From positions 104,284,001-104,348,000 of the forward strand of contig NC_084468.1 of assembly GCF_027409185.1 (NCBI RefSeq): a DNA stretch of 64,000 nucleotides, read 5' to 3'. Below are positions 14,152 to 26,469 of this stretch, in pieces. The DNA comes from Cynocephalus volans. Taxonomy: Eukaryota; Chordata; Mammalia; Dermoptera; Cynocephalidae. The stretch's first letter is position 1. Each line of letters opens with the position of its first letter. The translations under genes were made by a program, and so were the position numbers. The notes beneath the pieces were generated by a model. It was not told the DNA's origin. It did no database searches and was given only the letters and a program-made list of their open reading frames with translations.

Positions 14152-14295
14152 TTTTTTTTTTTTTTTTGTCTTTTTCGTGACCGGCACTCAGCCAGTGAGT
14201 GCACCGGCCATTCTTATATAGGATCCGAACCCGCGGCGGGTGCATCACCGCGCTCCCAGCGCTGCACTCTCCCGAGTGCGCCACGGGCTCGGCCC
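14152..14295 (-). mobile_element. CYN-type tRNA-derived SINE, GC-rich monomer
   Basis: This is the minus-strand counterpart of the element at 8284-8439: T run at the left, then the reversed 3' segment, a B-box complement (GGATCCGAACCC) and an A-box complement ending in GGGCTCGGCC. Exact 12-bp target-site duplications GTGAATGGCTTT lie at 14140-14151 and 14296-14307. The internal palindrome is damaged (CTTATATAGG at 14213-14222). Confidence 0.93.
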
Positions 14296-14307
14296 GTGAA
14301 TGGCTTT

Positions 14308-16015
14308 ATTACAATTAAAACCTCCAGATATTTTTGGCCTTTACTTCTGGATCTATTAGTACAGTACATATTGCTTTTGTTCATTTCTTCTTACTCTACT
14401 CTATTTCCATGGCCTAATCAGATGACATACTTAATTGATATGTTCTTTTATGTAGTCATTCATGTTATGTTTATTGAGTGCCTCCAATGTGCTAAACATT
14501 GTGCTAAGTAACTCATTTTCATTATCTCTAAAGATATTAATAATATTTAAACATTAATATTTTACAGTTGTTGGTAAAATTAAATAATCTGCATAAAGCA
14601 CTGAGTTTCTAACACATTTAGGGATTAAATAACACATGGGAAAAGGCCCCTTCACTTCAAATCTTTAGCATTTAGAATCATGTAGTCCAATCCTTTCATT
14701 TATGGATTAGAAAAGAGAGGTTAAAAAAGGTAAATAGACATATCCACAGCCATACAGCTACTTGTTGAGATCACGGAATGCCCAGTGTTCCTTCTATCAT
14801 ATCACGTCACTTCTGAATACAAGTAATTCTACCATCTGTCTCTTTCATTCTTTCTCTCAGATTACAGAACACTGCCAGAAAAAAAAAAATTACAAAACTA
14901 TGCAAATAAATGCCCACAGGGGTGGGCAATCCTACTTATCCTGTTAACAGCAATCCAGTTAGCTAGGATTCCCTGCTACACACAGATGAGGAAACAGGTT
15001 TAGGGAAGTTAATAACTGCTAAAGATCACACGAACAATAAACAGTAAAGCTAGGATATCAACCTAGGACTGTCCAGGTCCAAGTCATATTCTTTTATGAC
15101 ACCATGTTACCTTTAAACATTGTCTCTTCTAGGCTTTCTAAACAGTTTTAATGCCGCATTTAGGGTTAGCTTAGGTTACAGCTGAAACTCAATGTCAGGA
15201 ATATGGTCTTCAACATTTTCCTCAATGACTTAGCTAAAGACAGAAAATATCACTAATTTTGGCAATACAAAAATCTAGGAAGAATACCGAATCTTATGAG
15301 ATATGAAATAAAACTTCAAAACCTAATAGGGTATTTAAAAGCAATGAAGGAAACAGATAATGGGATTGCTTGTACTCAGAGGCAGTATAAGCATTTGTGT
15401 TCAAAAAACTAATGGCATTAAGATTTGGGAAACCTGGCTTCATATCAATTCACAAAAACAAAATAATCAACTAAAAAATTAAGTATTTTGAACATAAACT
15501 TATGTTGGCAAACAAAGCAACATAGTTGCAAAATAAGTTAAAACAATCTTATTTAAACTGTTCTGGTAAAATCAGTATCTGAACTGCAGGAGGAAATGAC
15601 TTCCCCAAACCACCATCAGGCTAATTACAAAAATCTGTTTTTACTTTTGGGCACCACATTTTTTTCAGAAGTTGACAACAAAAGTGCATCTTGAATTCAG
15701 TTACACAGACGGCATATGAAGCTTGTTACTGATTCGGCAGGGACATGTTGATTAGGCCACTGTCAGTGAACACAGATTAAGAGCCTCCTTAGATGAAGGC
15801 CCACTTGGGGAGAAAAAGCATTTTAGATGACGACAGAAGAATATTTTCCTATTACTCATCATTTAAATATTTTATTCACTTTTGGTTTTTGATCAGAGCC
15901 AAACTCGAGTTTAAGCTACAGGCTCATGCATATTCCCATTTTCTTGCTTTCACTCTTTACATTCTACTCTTAATTTACTTTCCTATAGCTCTCATTCTTT
16001 CTTCTTATTTATATT
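14308..16015. other. Intergenic DNA with MIR relics
   Basis: A MIR core in reverse orientation is clear around 14980-15100 (GATGAGGAAACAGGTTTAGGGAAGTTAATAACT and GCTAGGAT). A weaker one lies at about 14660-14790. The rest is AT-rich with no gene that I can recognise. Confidence 0.55.
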
Positions 16016-16030
16016 TGACCACTATTTTAT
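16016..16030 (+). repeat. Left target-site duplication
   Basis: TGACCACTATTTTAT is repeated exactly at 16809-16823 and brackets the minus-strand retroelement between them. Confidence 0.93.
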
Positions 16031-16808
16031 TTTTTTAATTAAAAAAATTTTTTTATTATAATAATTTTAATTTTAATTTATTTTATTTTTAAAATTTTTA
16101 TTGAATCAAAATTGATTATACCTATTTTGGGGGTACAACATTGAGATAGACTGATCAAATCAATATTACTAGCATATATATTGTTACTAATTGTAATTAT
16201 TCTTTATGCCCCTTGTCCAATCCCACCCTATCCCCCTTCCTTCCCCCCCCCACAATCACCCTAGATTTCTTCTCTCCCTCTGAAAGAATAATGGTTACTC
16301 TGTTGATTTGCTGCCCAAATGATCTGTCCAATGCTGAGAGGCATGATCAGTTCCCCCTATACTATCATAGAGCAGATGTCTCTTCCATCACTGTGAAATG
16401 GGCTCTGTGGAGACAGACATCCTCCTCTTTTCTTTATCTCTGCTGGTGACTCTCCTTGTGTCAACTCACTCCAGTGGCTGGTGGACCATCTGTGTAGTGG
16501 TTGTGGCATCTAGCCACCTTCACAGCAGCCACAGTTATTGTGGTGGCTGTGGTGGGCCACCCACATGAAGGAGATGTTTTTGGCCTGCTCCGTGGTGTTG
16601 GCAGTGTGCCAGGTTGTGGAGAGTGTCCAATCCCTGGTTCCATGCCCCAGGTCCCCAAGTGGGTCCCGAGGTGCTGGCACGGTGTGGGAGGGGGGGTCCA
16701 GTCCCCAGCTCCTTACCGTGGGTCCCTAAGCATGCCCTGAGGCACTGGCGCAGTGTGCCTGGTTGTGGGAGGTGGGTCTGGTCCCCTTCTCCATGCCTCG
16801 GGTCCCAG
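16031..16808 (-). mobile_element. L1-mobilised retroelement with GC-rich tandem repeats
   Basis: Exact 15-bp target-site duplications and an A/T-rich tail at the left show insertion on the minus strand by the L1 machinery. Read on the minus strand, the element begins inside a GC-rich array of three imperfect units of about 67, 70 and 76 bp (16808-16742, 16741-16672, 16671-16596). The units share GCATGGAG, GGGGACTGGACC and CCTGGCACACTG-like words. A unique part of about 250 bp follows, then a G-rich tract (about 16235-16255), a terminal ATTCAATAAAAATTTT and the tail. The G-rich tract and end look like an L1 3' UTR. Because the array leads to the 3' end with no ORF2 sequence, this is either an unusual L1 3' UTR or a composite SVA-like element. 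Confidence 0.75.
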
Positions 16809-16823
16809 TGACCACTATTTTAT
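16809..16823 (+). repeat. Right target-site duplication
   Basis: An exact copy of 16016-16030 (TGACCACTATTTTAT). Confidence 0.93.
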
Positions 16824-18740
16824 ATGCCAGAATTTACTTTAAATCCTTTGTAGGATGAGGGGAAGTATAACAAATGAACAAATGAATTAGTTTACTATTT
16901 ACTAGGCCTTCAAAAAATTGAGGGAACAAAGTGTTTTAGCTTGAAAACACAAAAGATGTTTTCAATGTTAAGTAGTGTCTTATGGAAATGATACACAGAT
17001 TTCTGTTGCTACAAAGAACAGAAATAAGACGAGTATATGGAAATTACTGGGAAGTAAATTTCAACCCATCGTAATGAAAATTTCTTAACAGAGAAGTCTC
17101 AAAAAGGAAACAACAGGCTGCCCCAGAGCATCAGTTTTTCTATCACTGTTACCATATTTGAACAGAAGCTAGAAGCCTACTGGTGGGGATTAATCCTCCA
17201 ATGAGTGGCAGGTTGGACCAGATGAAATCAAAGCCTCTTCCGTCTTTGAGATTGTAATAAAGTACATATTGCAGCAAAAAAAACCAATATGTAAGTTCTC
17301 ATAGCATCACATTATCATTGATGACAACAGTATTGGTAATCATAATAATAGCACTAATGGCCATAATAACACAGTATAGGACTTTACAGTTGCTTTTATC
17401 TGAGGCATTATCAAAAGACATCACATATAAGTATTATTTCTCATCCCAATTTTACAGATAAGAAAATTAGAATGTTTCAAAGTGAAATAACATGTCAGCA
17501 AGAACTAAGGAGGCCACTAGACAAACCACTAGATGTGGTTTACCAGTAAATGTTGACCCTGGTATAGCATAGGCTTACAAAGACTGAAATGTATAGCCAG
17601 TAAAGTTTCAGCCAAGGAAGAGCTGGTTAAGATGTCATGAATATTGAATTTGATTTTCTTATGTTTAACAAAATGTTATGCTGCAGAGTTTTGAGGAATC
17701 CAGTGAATACTCAACTCCTTAATTTCCCGTAAAAGCATTAAGGATCTTTAGGGACTCTCTCCTTCACACCCTCATCCGTGCCTTATTCTTTCAGACTAGC
17801 TACTCCAAATGACAAAGCACACTGCTACACCAGCTCTGGGCTCACATCTTTACAGATCTGCAATCAGACAAAAAAGGGGTCATTCTTGCAAGTTCCTATT
17901 TGAAAACTTGTGGGAAAGGATCCCGATTAGACTTAATCACCCACACAGCAATCCCTGCAGCCAGAAAAGGGTGAGATACCCTACTCAAGATCATGCCTGA
18001 ACTGTGGTTAAGTAGTGTGCATCTATTCCTAGAAGCAAGAAAAGATAAAGCAACATATGCCCACAATAGATATTTTCTCAGTTGAAAAAACTGAAATATG
18101 TAGTGATCAGGCACATATATTTTTGAAACAGCTTTTTTTGGATGTACACATATTTAAAAATCAGGTTTTCTAGACCTGTAGGAGATCATTTTACCAAAAA
18201 AATTAGAATTTTATCTCACTTTTTGGGGGTACTATTCTTCCTTATCTATTTTCTTTCCTTCTGAAAAACTTTTATCACCTCACAATTAATTTGGTCACAA
18301 TATTTACTTGTGGTTCCTACTGTGACAAGCTTGGAGTACCGCATGAAAGGATATTCGTGGAGCACATCTGGGTACTGACAGCAGACCAGCAGCTTTCCAG
18401 AGGACGCTGTTAGTCATAATAACTTCTTTTCAGGTGACTTCACTCTGCTCTTAGTGACTGTATATTTTAATTTTACAGAAAAAAAGAAAAAGATAAAGTC
18501 TTGCTGTCAAGTTTCCATTGAGTGACCTATTGTGGATACTAGTTCAGATGCTGACAACTCTTTATCAATGCCTACTCTATGCCACTGGATTAAGATTTAC
18601 AAATAAAATGATGTATGAGATAGAATGACATTACAGATAGAATGACTGTATCAGACTTTACAGACAGAATAATGATCAAGAGAAATATACCCTTTATGGA
18701 ATTTTCTTCCTAGATAGTGAAAAAGACAATAAACAAGCAA
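16824..18740. other. Intergenic DNA
   Basis: AT-rich sequence. A MIR-like core in reverse orientation is visible near 17390-17500 (CCCAATTTTACAGATAAGAAAATTAG). I see no gene or young element. Confidence 0.55.
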
Positions 18741-19480
18741 GCAAATAGATAAGAAAAAACATAGGTTGTGATTATATGAGGTGAATAAACAGGGCACTGT
18801 GATAGGGATAAGCAGGGAGCTCAAGGTCAAGGATGGCTTTCCTAAGAAGGTGAAGTTAAAACTGGGGTACAGAGAATGAAAAGGAATCAATTACTTAGAG
18901 ACCCAGGGGAAGTGTGTTCTAAGCCAGGGGTCTCAACTTTGGTACTAGATATTTTGAGCTGGGTAATTCTTTGTTGTGGGGGGTTTGTCTTGCCCATTGT
19001 AGGATGTTTAGTAGCATCCAAGTCCCCAACTGTGACCACCAAAAATGTTTCTAGCCATTGCCAAATGTCCAATGGGAGACAAAACCACCCCAACAATAAC
19101 TACTTTTCTAGGCAAAGGGAATAAAGAACGCAAAGTCTTGAATAGCATTAGATGCTGTTGGGCCCTAGCAAGAATTTTGGATTTTATTCTATGTAAATGG
19201 TAAATCACTGAACAATTTTAAGTTGGGAAGTAACATGTCTACATCTTAAATAGACTACTTTGGCTGCTCTGTGGGAAATGGATTTAAAACCCTGAGGACA
19301 AATGAGATCTTGGGATCAGGCACTAAGACACGTCATCATTTAGATTAGATTGAAAAGTACAAGAGAAAAGTAGATTGAGAAGGGGTAGACAGTGAGGTAG
19401 GAGGAATGCCATAAGATGATGTCACAAAAATTGAGATGTGTGTGTGAGGAGAGAGTGGTCGGTGGTGACTAGATTTTTGT
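18741..19480 (-). repeat. Old L2-like repeat, antisense, split by MER5
   Basis: Phrases such as GGGCACTGTGATAGGGATAAGCAGGGAGCTCAAGG, AAGAATTTTGGATTTTATTCTATGTAAATGG and TAGACTACTTTGGCTGCTCTGTGGG recur in many mammalian introns as part of a dispersed ancient repeat on the reverse strand, probably L2-related. Borders and family are approximate. The MER5-type element at about 18925-19095 interrupts it. Confidence 0.4.
18925..19095 (-). mobile_element. MER5A-type hAT (Charlie) MITE
   Basis: The segment contains the diagnostic run TTGCCCATTGTAGGATGTTTAGTAGCATCC and the word CCAAATGTCC, the reverse complement of the MER5A interior. It also shows the terminal GGGGTCTCAACTTTGG. It is an old non-autonomous DNA transposon without coding capacity. 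Confidence 0.8.
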
Positions 19481-20870
19481 GGCTGGCTGGTTCATCCCCA
19501 AGTCTGAAGATTTCTCTTCTTGCCTAGCTATAGTTTCCCCTATAATTCTTGTGTATCTTACTTCAAACTAATCATCCTGTTCAGGAATTTACAGAGGCTT
19601 CCCATGATATCCCTGCACTGGCTCATTCATTCCTGTTTCTAAAACTTTGCTTTTGTAAGTCACATCTTTTCCTCAATGAAGCTCTTATTTGATCTCCCAC
19701 AGAAGTCCTCTCCAACAATTCTGTCCCACACAGATGTCTCTATTCTCTTAAAAAAAAAATTAACAAAACTCCCAATTTTTCACTCCATCCACTAAACACA
19801 TATTTGTTTAGCATCTGTGCCAGGCACTGTGCTATGATCTAGAAATACAATGAAAAAAAAAATGTACGGTTCCTGCTCTCCAGAGGCTTAGTTAGTAGGG
19901 AAATATATGTCAGCACTCCTCATTAACAGGAAAAAAAGGATTTTGTCTAGTATACAATCCTGAGTCAGCCATTCAGCTACTACTTCTCTGTGTTATATTT
20001 CACTCCACCCCACCCAACTCAATCATGGTCTGCCACGCCTTTAGCTAGTGATTACCTCCTGAAAGTACTGAACCACAGCTCTGTTGCCACTCCTACCAGT
20101 GATCAGTGGTGGAGTGTACCCTAGCCACAGGGTAGTACATTTCCCAAGTCTGAGTTACAATAAATCCAGTATAACACTAAGAGGTATATAGGTGTGCTTG
20201 TGCTGTTAGTGTAAACTTTGGCTGGGCCTCAGCTGAACAACCCACAGTGATCTCTGGCACTCTAAACCTGCTCACTTTCATGATCTCATTGTCTGTGTGA
20301 AGTACAGAGATCATTCTTCATAAATTTGGGTCCATCCAGTAAGGAACTGTTTAATAAAACGCACACATATCACTGAAGGACAAATAATTCTGAGAGGCAA
20401 TACATTTAAACTCCACATTGTGACATTCCTAACTACAAAGTTTTCTGGGAGCAACTCCTGTCCCGTTATGCAGTGAAATGTCAATTTTCCTTTTTATCAT
20501 CTGTTTGCTTCAGACTCTGCCCTCTTGATGCTTAAATTGGGACCTATGACAAATCTATCATTTAAAGGTCAGTATTTAGATATACCAAGAACTAGTAGAA
20601 AGTTTAAACTTATATGATTAAAAAAGTGTACAGTCAGGGTTTACTCAAATTCTTGAGCAGGGTGAACTGAAGGGCATTCTTCTGTAATCTCTTAAATGAG
20701 AAAAGGAGGTAGTATAAGTCTTTCTTTCCTACAGTTCAAGTTCTTTCTCAAGAGTGGAGGTGGGGGTTGCTCTATCAGTTATATTTGCACAGAAATAATT
20801 ATAATATAACATAATTGTTGTAATTGAAATAAATCCCAAATGGGTGAAGGAAGGACAAGTTTGTTTCAGA
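19481..20870. other. Intergenic DNA with L2 remnant
   Basis: An L2-like 3' segment on the + strand is suggested at about 19500-19760 (GATCTCCCACAGAAGTCC). A separate GTGCCAGGCACTGTGCTATG scrap lies near 19820. Nothing gene-like was seen. Confidence 0.45.
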
Positions 20871-21260
20871 AAGTTATGGGAGAATACATGAAGAGATAAG
20901 TATTCAACTCAGACCAGAAATATCTTGAGGGAAGCTGGCAGGATCACACAATAGCAAGGAATTTTGAATGACTAGTGTGGAGTAAGTGGAGGAAGAATGG
21001 CAGATGAGGTTAACAGTTTAAGGCCAAATCATGAAGGGCCCTGCTGGTGATGGGGAGCCCCTGAAAAATTCTTAGTATTGGAGTACCATGATCATATATT
21101 CATGTTAGAATAATTACTAATAGAACGGAGATTGGACTGGAGTGAAAAATAACTAGAGGATATTATGCAGATATTGCAAGAGTCTAAGGGAGTTGAGTCA
21201 GAAGAAATGATTACCTGAAGAAGAAAGACAGTGAGAGTGGAGATTAAAAAGAGGGGTGGA
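20871..21260 (-). repeat. Old L2-like repeat, antisense
   Basis: The text AAATCATGAAGGGCCCTGCTGGTGATGGGGAG and the following TTGGAGTACCATGATCATAT belong to the same dispersed ancient repeat as 18741-19480. It is diverged and its limits are approximate. Confidence 0.45.
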
Positions 21261-22599
21261 TTTGAGGTATACTCAGGAGATAAAGGTCAACTAAATTTGT
21301 TGTTAGCATAGAAGAAATTAAAGAAAAGTAACATAGGGTTACTCATGGATTTCTCACTTGGGCAACTGGGTGCCAATATCTGAAATAGGGAACGGAAATG
21401 ACCTCGGTTCTAGATGGGAGGGTAGAGACATGACATCTGGAGTAAAAATTAAGGTAAAGATGCCCACGCCAATTTGGGACATATTTAAGGCACCTATGAG
21501 AAAACCAAATAGAAATGCTGTTGCTCAAAAGGGTCCTGAAGATATACATCTGAGAGTCTTTTGTGCACAGGACCCCTGGTAAGTCCGTGATGGGGAAGAG
21601 ATTGCTTACGGAGACATGAGGAGTCACATTAAACGACAAATACAACAAAAGAAAATGGAATGCTGAGGAACACAGAGGAAGAAAAATATTTGAAGTGCAC
21701 CAGAGAGGCAGCTGCAGAACCAGGAGGAAATGGCATTAGGGAAACCAAGGGGAGAGTTAATGGTGTTCTCGTTGTTTTAAAAATGTAGAGCAGGGTTTTC
21801 CTCCCCCCCGCCCCCAAAGATTTTTAATATCTTGAAGTTAGGAACCACAGAATAATTTCTTTGGATTCCCTTCAGCGCCTAATTCAGTAAAGAGAACATA
21901 GTAAATGTTCAATAAATTCTGATTCAGTCTCAAGCACTATAAACTGGTCGTATTTGTCGCCCCTATCAACCTCCCAATGTTTTTTCATCCTATTTCTTCA
22001 AGTAAACTTTGGGAGTTACCAATCAGTTTACTGAAATCCATTTTTATAATCAGTATGTTCTACGTGCACCAGCTTTGGAATGAGTTCCACAACCTCATTT
22101 ATCTACTTGAGAGAAATCCTTGAAACAATGACGGCGGTGGGTTTTTCTTTTACTACTATTCCAAAGAAAACGTTTTTTAAAAAAACAAAGGTTAGTCTAA
22201 TTCCCAGCAGTACCTTGTATCTTAAAACCTGTTCCAAAGCACGGTAAGGAGGCAGCCAAACTTTTCTGACAATTAAATATTAACCGGGTCAACACGCTTA
22301 TGAAAGCTTTCATTTTATTAATGGTCACGAAACAACCAGTTGGGGAATATACACATTCACGCCAATGGAAGCCATTTAACTGCAAACAGCTGGTCATGAC
22401 TCACAGAAAGCTAAAGGAACTGCGTAGCCACACGGGGTTTTGATGCCAAGCAGCCGACGACTGTTTTCTATCAGGTAACACCACCTAACCTCGCTGGACC
22501 CGCGTTCTCAAGTTCAGAAAACACAGAATAAACGACCAAGAGCACCGGAATAATCACCTCGGCTTCAGGAACTAGCCCCTCCTGCTCGCTACACCAGAC
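21261..22599. other. Upstream flank of the USP53 CpG island
   Basis: Mixed single-copy-looking DNA; no repeat or gene was firmly recognised. CpG content rises from about 22430 towards the island. Confidence 0.5.
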
Positions 22600-22943
22600 A
22601 GCTCAAACTCCTGCCACCTTTCCCCCGCCTGACAACCAAGCCCCAGTACAGTACAGTACTCCCGCCTTGGTGGAAATGGTCAAGCTTCTGCTCTCGCGGG
22701 ATCTCGCGCCTCGGACTAAGCCAACTGGATCACTCGCCCCATCGAATCCCCGCGGGAATAGAGTTACACAGGTCCGGAAAGCCGGGAAATCGCGTGCGGG
22801 GGCGGGGTTAGCTCGGAGAGCGTGAAGGCGGGGCCGGCCCTGAGGGAGCGGGGCGGGCTCGAGGAGGAGAGAGGGGCGGGGCTCCTGGGACCTGTTGATC
22901 GCAGGTGTCACTGCCTTGACTGGCCTCTGTGTATTGGGGCGTG

Positions 22944-22952
22944 TGCGCATGC
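22944..22952 (+). promoter_or_regulatory. USP53: NRF1-like site
   Basis: TGCGCATGC matches the core of the palindromic NRF1 motif and sits between the GC boxes and exon 1, a typical position in CpG-island promoters. Confidence 0.5.
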
Positions 22953-22979
22953 TCCGCGCTCAGGGTCGGGCTCTGGGCG

Positions 22980-23164
22980 GCGGGGACCAGCCGCCTGTGC
23001 TCCAGTTCCGTGGCAGTCTGGGTACTGTGGCAGCTGTTGCTGTGTCTGTCGGGTGTCGGCGTGAGGCGGAGCGGGGCCAGCGGGAGATAGCTCTGTGGGA
23101 GTGGAACGTCCGCATTTCTCTGCCTGGACCGTACGCTCCCCGGGCTAGCAGGGTAGAGCTCCAG
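22980..23164 (+). other. USP53: USP53 exon 1 (5' UTR, start approximate)
   Basis: The exon ends at CTCCAG followed by GTAAGT at 23165, a near-consensus donor. Its start is placed downstream of the GC boxes and the NRF1-like site by inference only. It holds no part of the main reading frame, since the start codon of USP53 lies about 20 kb downstream at 43467. Confidence 0.65.
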
Positions 23165-26100
23165 GTAAGTCTCCAAAGCCAGTCCATGAATGGAGATCCG
23201 ATGACCTGAGACCCCCACAGGCCTGACTGGGACACTCTCATTCCAGCCTTAGACCTAGTCTCTCCCCGCGCAGCCTCACGCCCTCCTCAGCCCACTAGCC
23301 CTCCGGGCAAACTCTAGGCTCCTAGCCGGGCGGTTCAGGCTCCCGAGGTCACGCAGCCTCCCGCGCCGGTCCCGCCGGGTCCCTGCCCCGGCAGAGATGC
23401 CTTTGGTCGGGCTGAAGGCGCGCGCGAGGAGGGAGGAGGTGCTGCACTTACTGGGTCGTGGTTGTTATTGCTGCTGTGTTTGAGGGCGGGGATGGGGCAG
23501 AATCTGGAGTCCCGCAGGATCGCTTCGTGCACTGGGGTTATGAATATTACACTTACCTGGCTCCTGCCTCTCCCGAGTACAGGTTTTTTATAGGGGTCCA
23601 GGAATGGTTATGTTTCCTTCTTGGAGAAGACAGATGACTGGATTCTCGGTGGTAGTAGTGATGTATAAAGTTAATATTTAGCTTCTAAATGATGGCTTAT
23701 GGGGTATTTACTAAACTACTCAAACAGCGTTGAAGAACAGGAAGTACTTGCACAGGTGTAATAGGGAGGGTTTCTGAAACCTGCAATCTGAGCACGTTCT
23801 GAGGTTTTGTTATCCCGCTACAAGGTTTTCTTTATGAATGCAAAGTATGATTAATGCTGGCAAAATATACTGCAAGGCCTTTTCTGCTAGACAGCAAAGT
23901 TTTCTGAATATTTCCTTATCTGGACAAAAATATATACATTTCTGTGAGGAATTTTCAAGGCAATTTTTAAGGTACATTTAACAGTAAACTTAGGAAGTTC
24001 TTTGTGATTGCGGTGTGATGGGCTTTTAGTTCGTTCTTTAAAGACAAGCTCTGCTATTTTTCACTATTTAAAAGGAGTAGCAAATGCTAACACAAAATTC
24101 TGGTCGAAATGAACTTTTGGTTAAATTGACACTTGTTAATCAGTTTTATTTTCAGTTCTTTTCAGTTCCATGATGATGGTCTAGGCAAAGACCCTTCATC
24201 CTGTTAAAGAGAAATGAAAAACAGCAAAAACGAACAAAACTTATTCTGCAAAAAGTTAATACATGATTTATCTGCTGTTGTCATAAAAGTTACAGTTAGA
24301 CAAACGTACTGTAGGTAGGAGTTAATTGTAGTCTGAAAAACAAGGTTTTTGTTTTATATTTTAGAGGCTTTTAAAATGAACTCCTTTGGACATATTGTCT
24401 AGGTTCATGATTACTGGTGATAAACTATGAAAGCTATTTAAATTTGTTCATTAATCAGACTAACTGGTAACTATGTGTATGTTTTTCCCTAAACTGTAAA
24501 AAATAAGAGACTAAGCACGGGCCTTTCCTTTTCCCTATGAATTTAAAAATAATTTTTTTTGTAAATGTATGAGATTTTATATAATTCTTGCAACTTAACC
24601 TAGTAATCAGTTTGTTAACATTATTATTTCCTCTAAAAGTTGTAAAAAGTTTTTAAAAAGATAGCTGTTTTAATGGGGAAACCCACTTTTCCACCTAGTT
24701 TATTCTTTTCCTTAAAAAGAAATCACAATACTCTTACGATTTCAGTATGTATTGTGATTCAAGATCTTTTATATTGTTTTGTGTCAAATAAATGTTTATT
24801 TTAAACTGTGTAGTATCAAGAAATACAATTTGGTATCATATGGTTTAGAATTTGTTATAGCAAGACAAAGTTAAAAAATGAAAGTTTTTATCTATTTTAG
24901 GGTGTTGTACACTTTTGAAAGTCAAAATCAGAGTTATTTTCCCTGCTGGAACTGTTTGAAACTCACTCTCCTACTAAGCTAGAGGGGACGTTGCTTTACC
25001 CTACAACTTTCCAAAAACCTATTTGATCTCTGGAATGTGGTAGATTAAGCTGTCCTACAATGAAATTTAGTTGCTAAAATACCTAGCAGATTTTGTTATT
25101 TGGCAGCTTTAAATATAGGTGTTTCTTAGTTATAGACCCTAAAGATGACCTACAGAAAGCTAGGTATTTATATGTATTACATCTAGAAGCATTTTGAACA
25201 CAGTATGCTAGGGCCCCAAAATTGTCAATTTAGCCTACTCTTGCTCATGAACTCTTGTTTTAAGGAAAGAAGTGTGTTAATTTATGTTATCTTTGAAGAG
25301 CTAGGTAGAAATTAATTATACAAATGTAGCATTAGTATATTATTACTAATTTTGAACTGATGAAATGATTTCAGAAAAATTTGCATTACAGTGTATACAT
25401 ATAGTAGGAACCAGAAATGGATGCAATATATTCTACCATAAATAAAATCCTCAAAGGTTATTTAAACTTTACATAATATTGTAATCTTGGCAAATTATTA
25501 TGATGTTTTTGTTAATAATAGAAATACTATAGATACTACATATATAGAATATTCAGGCAAAAAAGAAAAAATATGTTCTATGCTTTTCCAAGGTAACTCA
25601 TATCCTCTATCAGGATGGGCCATGATTAGAACTGTGGTCTGTGGTTAGAATTGAATTTTAATGTAATTGGTTTTCTTTGTAATCTGATGATTTTTTTGTC
25701 TTTTTTTTATCCTATGAATTTTATTTTATGTGTTTACAAACATTATTCAGAGGAGGCTTCATTAGGCCATCAAAGATGTCCATGACACAAAAGAAGTCTA
25801 CACACCATTGCGTCTGGTTAAAGAATTTTTGTTTTATATGGGACTAAATAATAGTTGCTTCATATATTCATATTTGTAGTAAAATTTTACGCAACATAAA
25901 CCTTATTTCAATATTTTAGCTGTTTTAATGAACAAAATTAGTTGTCTGAGGTGTCATGGTATTTTTTAACTAGTTTGAAAATAATTACATTACTCTTCTA
26001 TTTTATACATATTGACCTGCAGAAAAGAAATTTTAAGAAATAGTTTTCCTATGAAAGTTTTTTACTTACAATTTGCTCTTTTTTGAGTTAGTAAATTTTT

Positions 26101-26469
26101 CAATAAACACTTATTAATGTGCTGTTGTATACTAGGCCTAGTGCTAGGCACTAGAGATTAAAAAATTAGTAAGACAATTTTAAAGTAATCATAGTTATTA
26201 ATTTTCCCCCTTCTAAGCTTCATCTCTGGCTGTTCTCAATCCTTCCTATCCCCCCCCCGCCCCGCTTTTTTCTTATACCCTTGCCATTGCAGAATTCTAA
26301 TTCTCTTCTCTTACTTTCTCATTCCTCTTTCAAATTCCTAGTCATCCATACCACACCTGTGAGGTATCTTCTGATGCAGCAAAGGACAGAAGATTACTTC
26401 ATCTTTGTGTTACCACTGTGTACATTCCTTAGTTAGAGATTTATACTGTGTTGCTGTAGAGGGAATACA

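Larger units (their letters stand above)
22600..23460 (+). promoter_or_regulatory. USP53: CpG-island promoter of USP53
   Basis: This is the only strongly CpG-rich, GC-rich region in the window apart from SINEs. It has four GC boxes of the Sp1 type (22797-22807, about 22826-22835, 22846-22857 and 22871-22882). An inverted CCAAT motif (ATTGG) lies at 22933-22937 and an NRF1-like TGCGCATGC at 22944-22952. There is no TATA box, as usual for a broadly expressed gene. The first donor site of the gene follows at 23165. Open frames on both strands here result from the low stop frequency of GC-rich DNA. Confidence 0.88.

Noticed and set aside
16461..16811. Open frames on both strands in the GC-rich array
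   Set aside because: They arise from the tandem units; the translations have no recognisable domain and the element is a retroposed copy.
22603..23241. Long open frames on both strands in the CpG island
   Set aside because: Expected in GC-rich DNA with few stop codons. No family recognised; the region fits a promoter and non-coding first exon.
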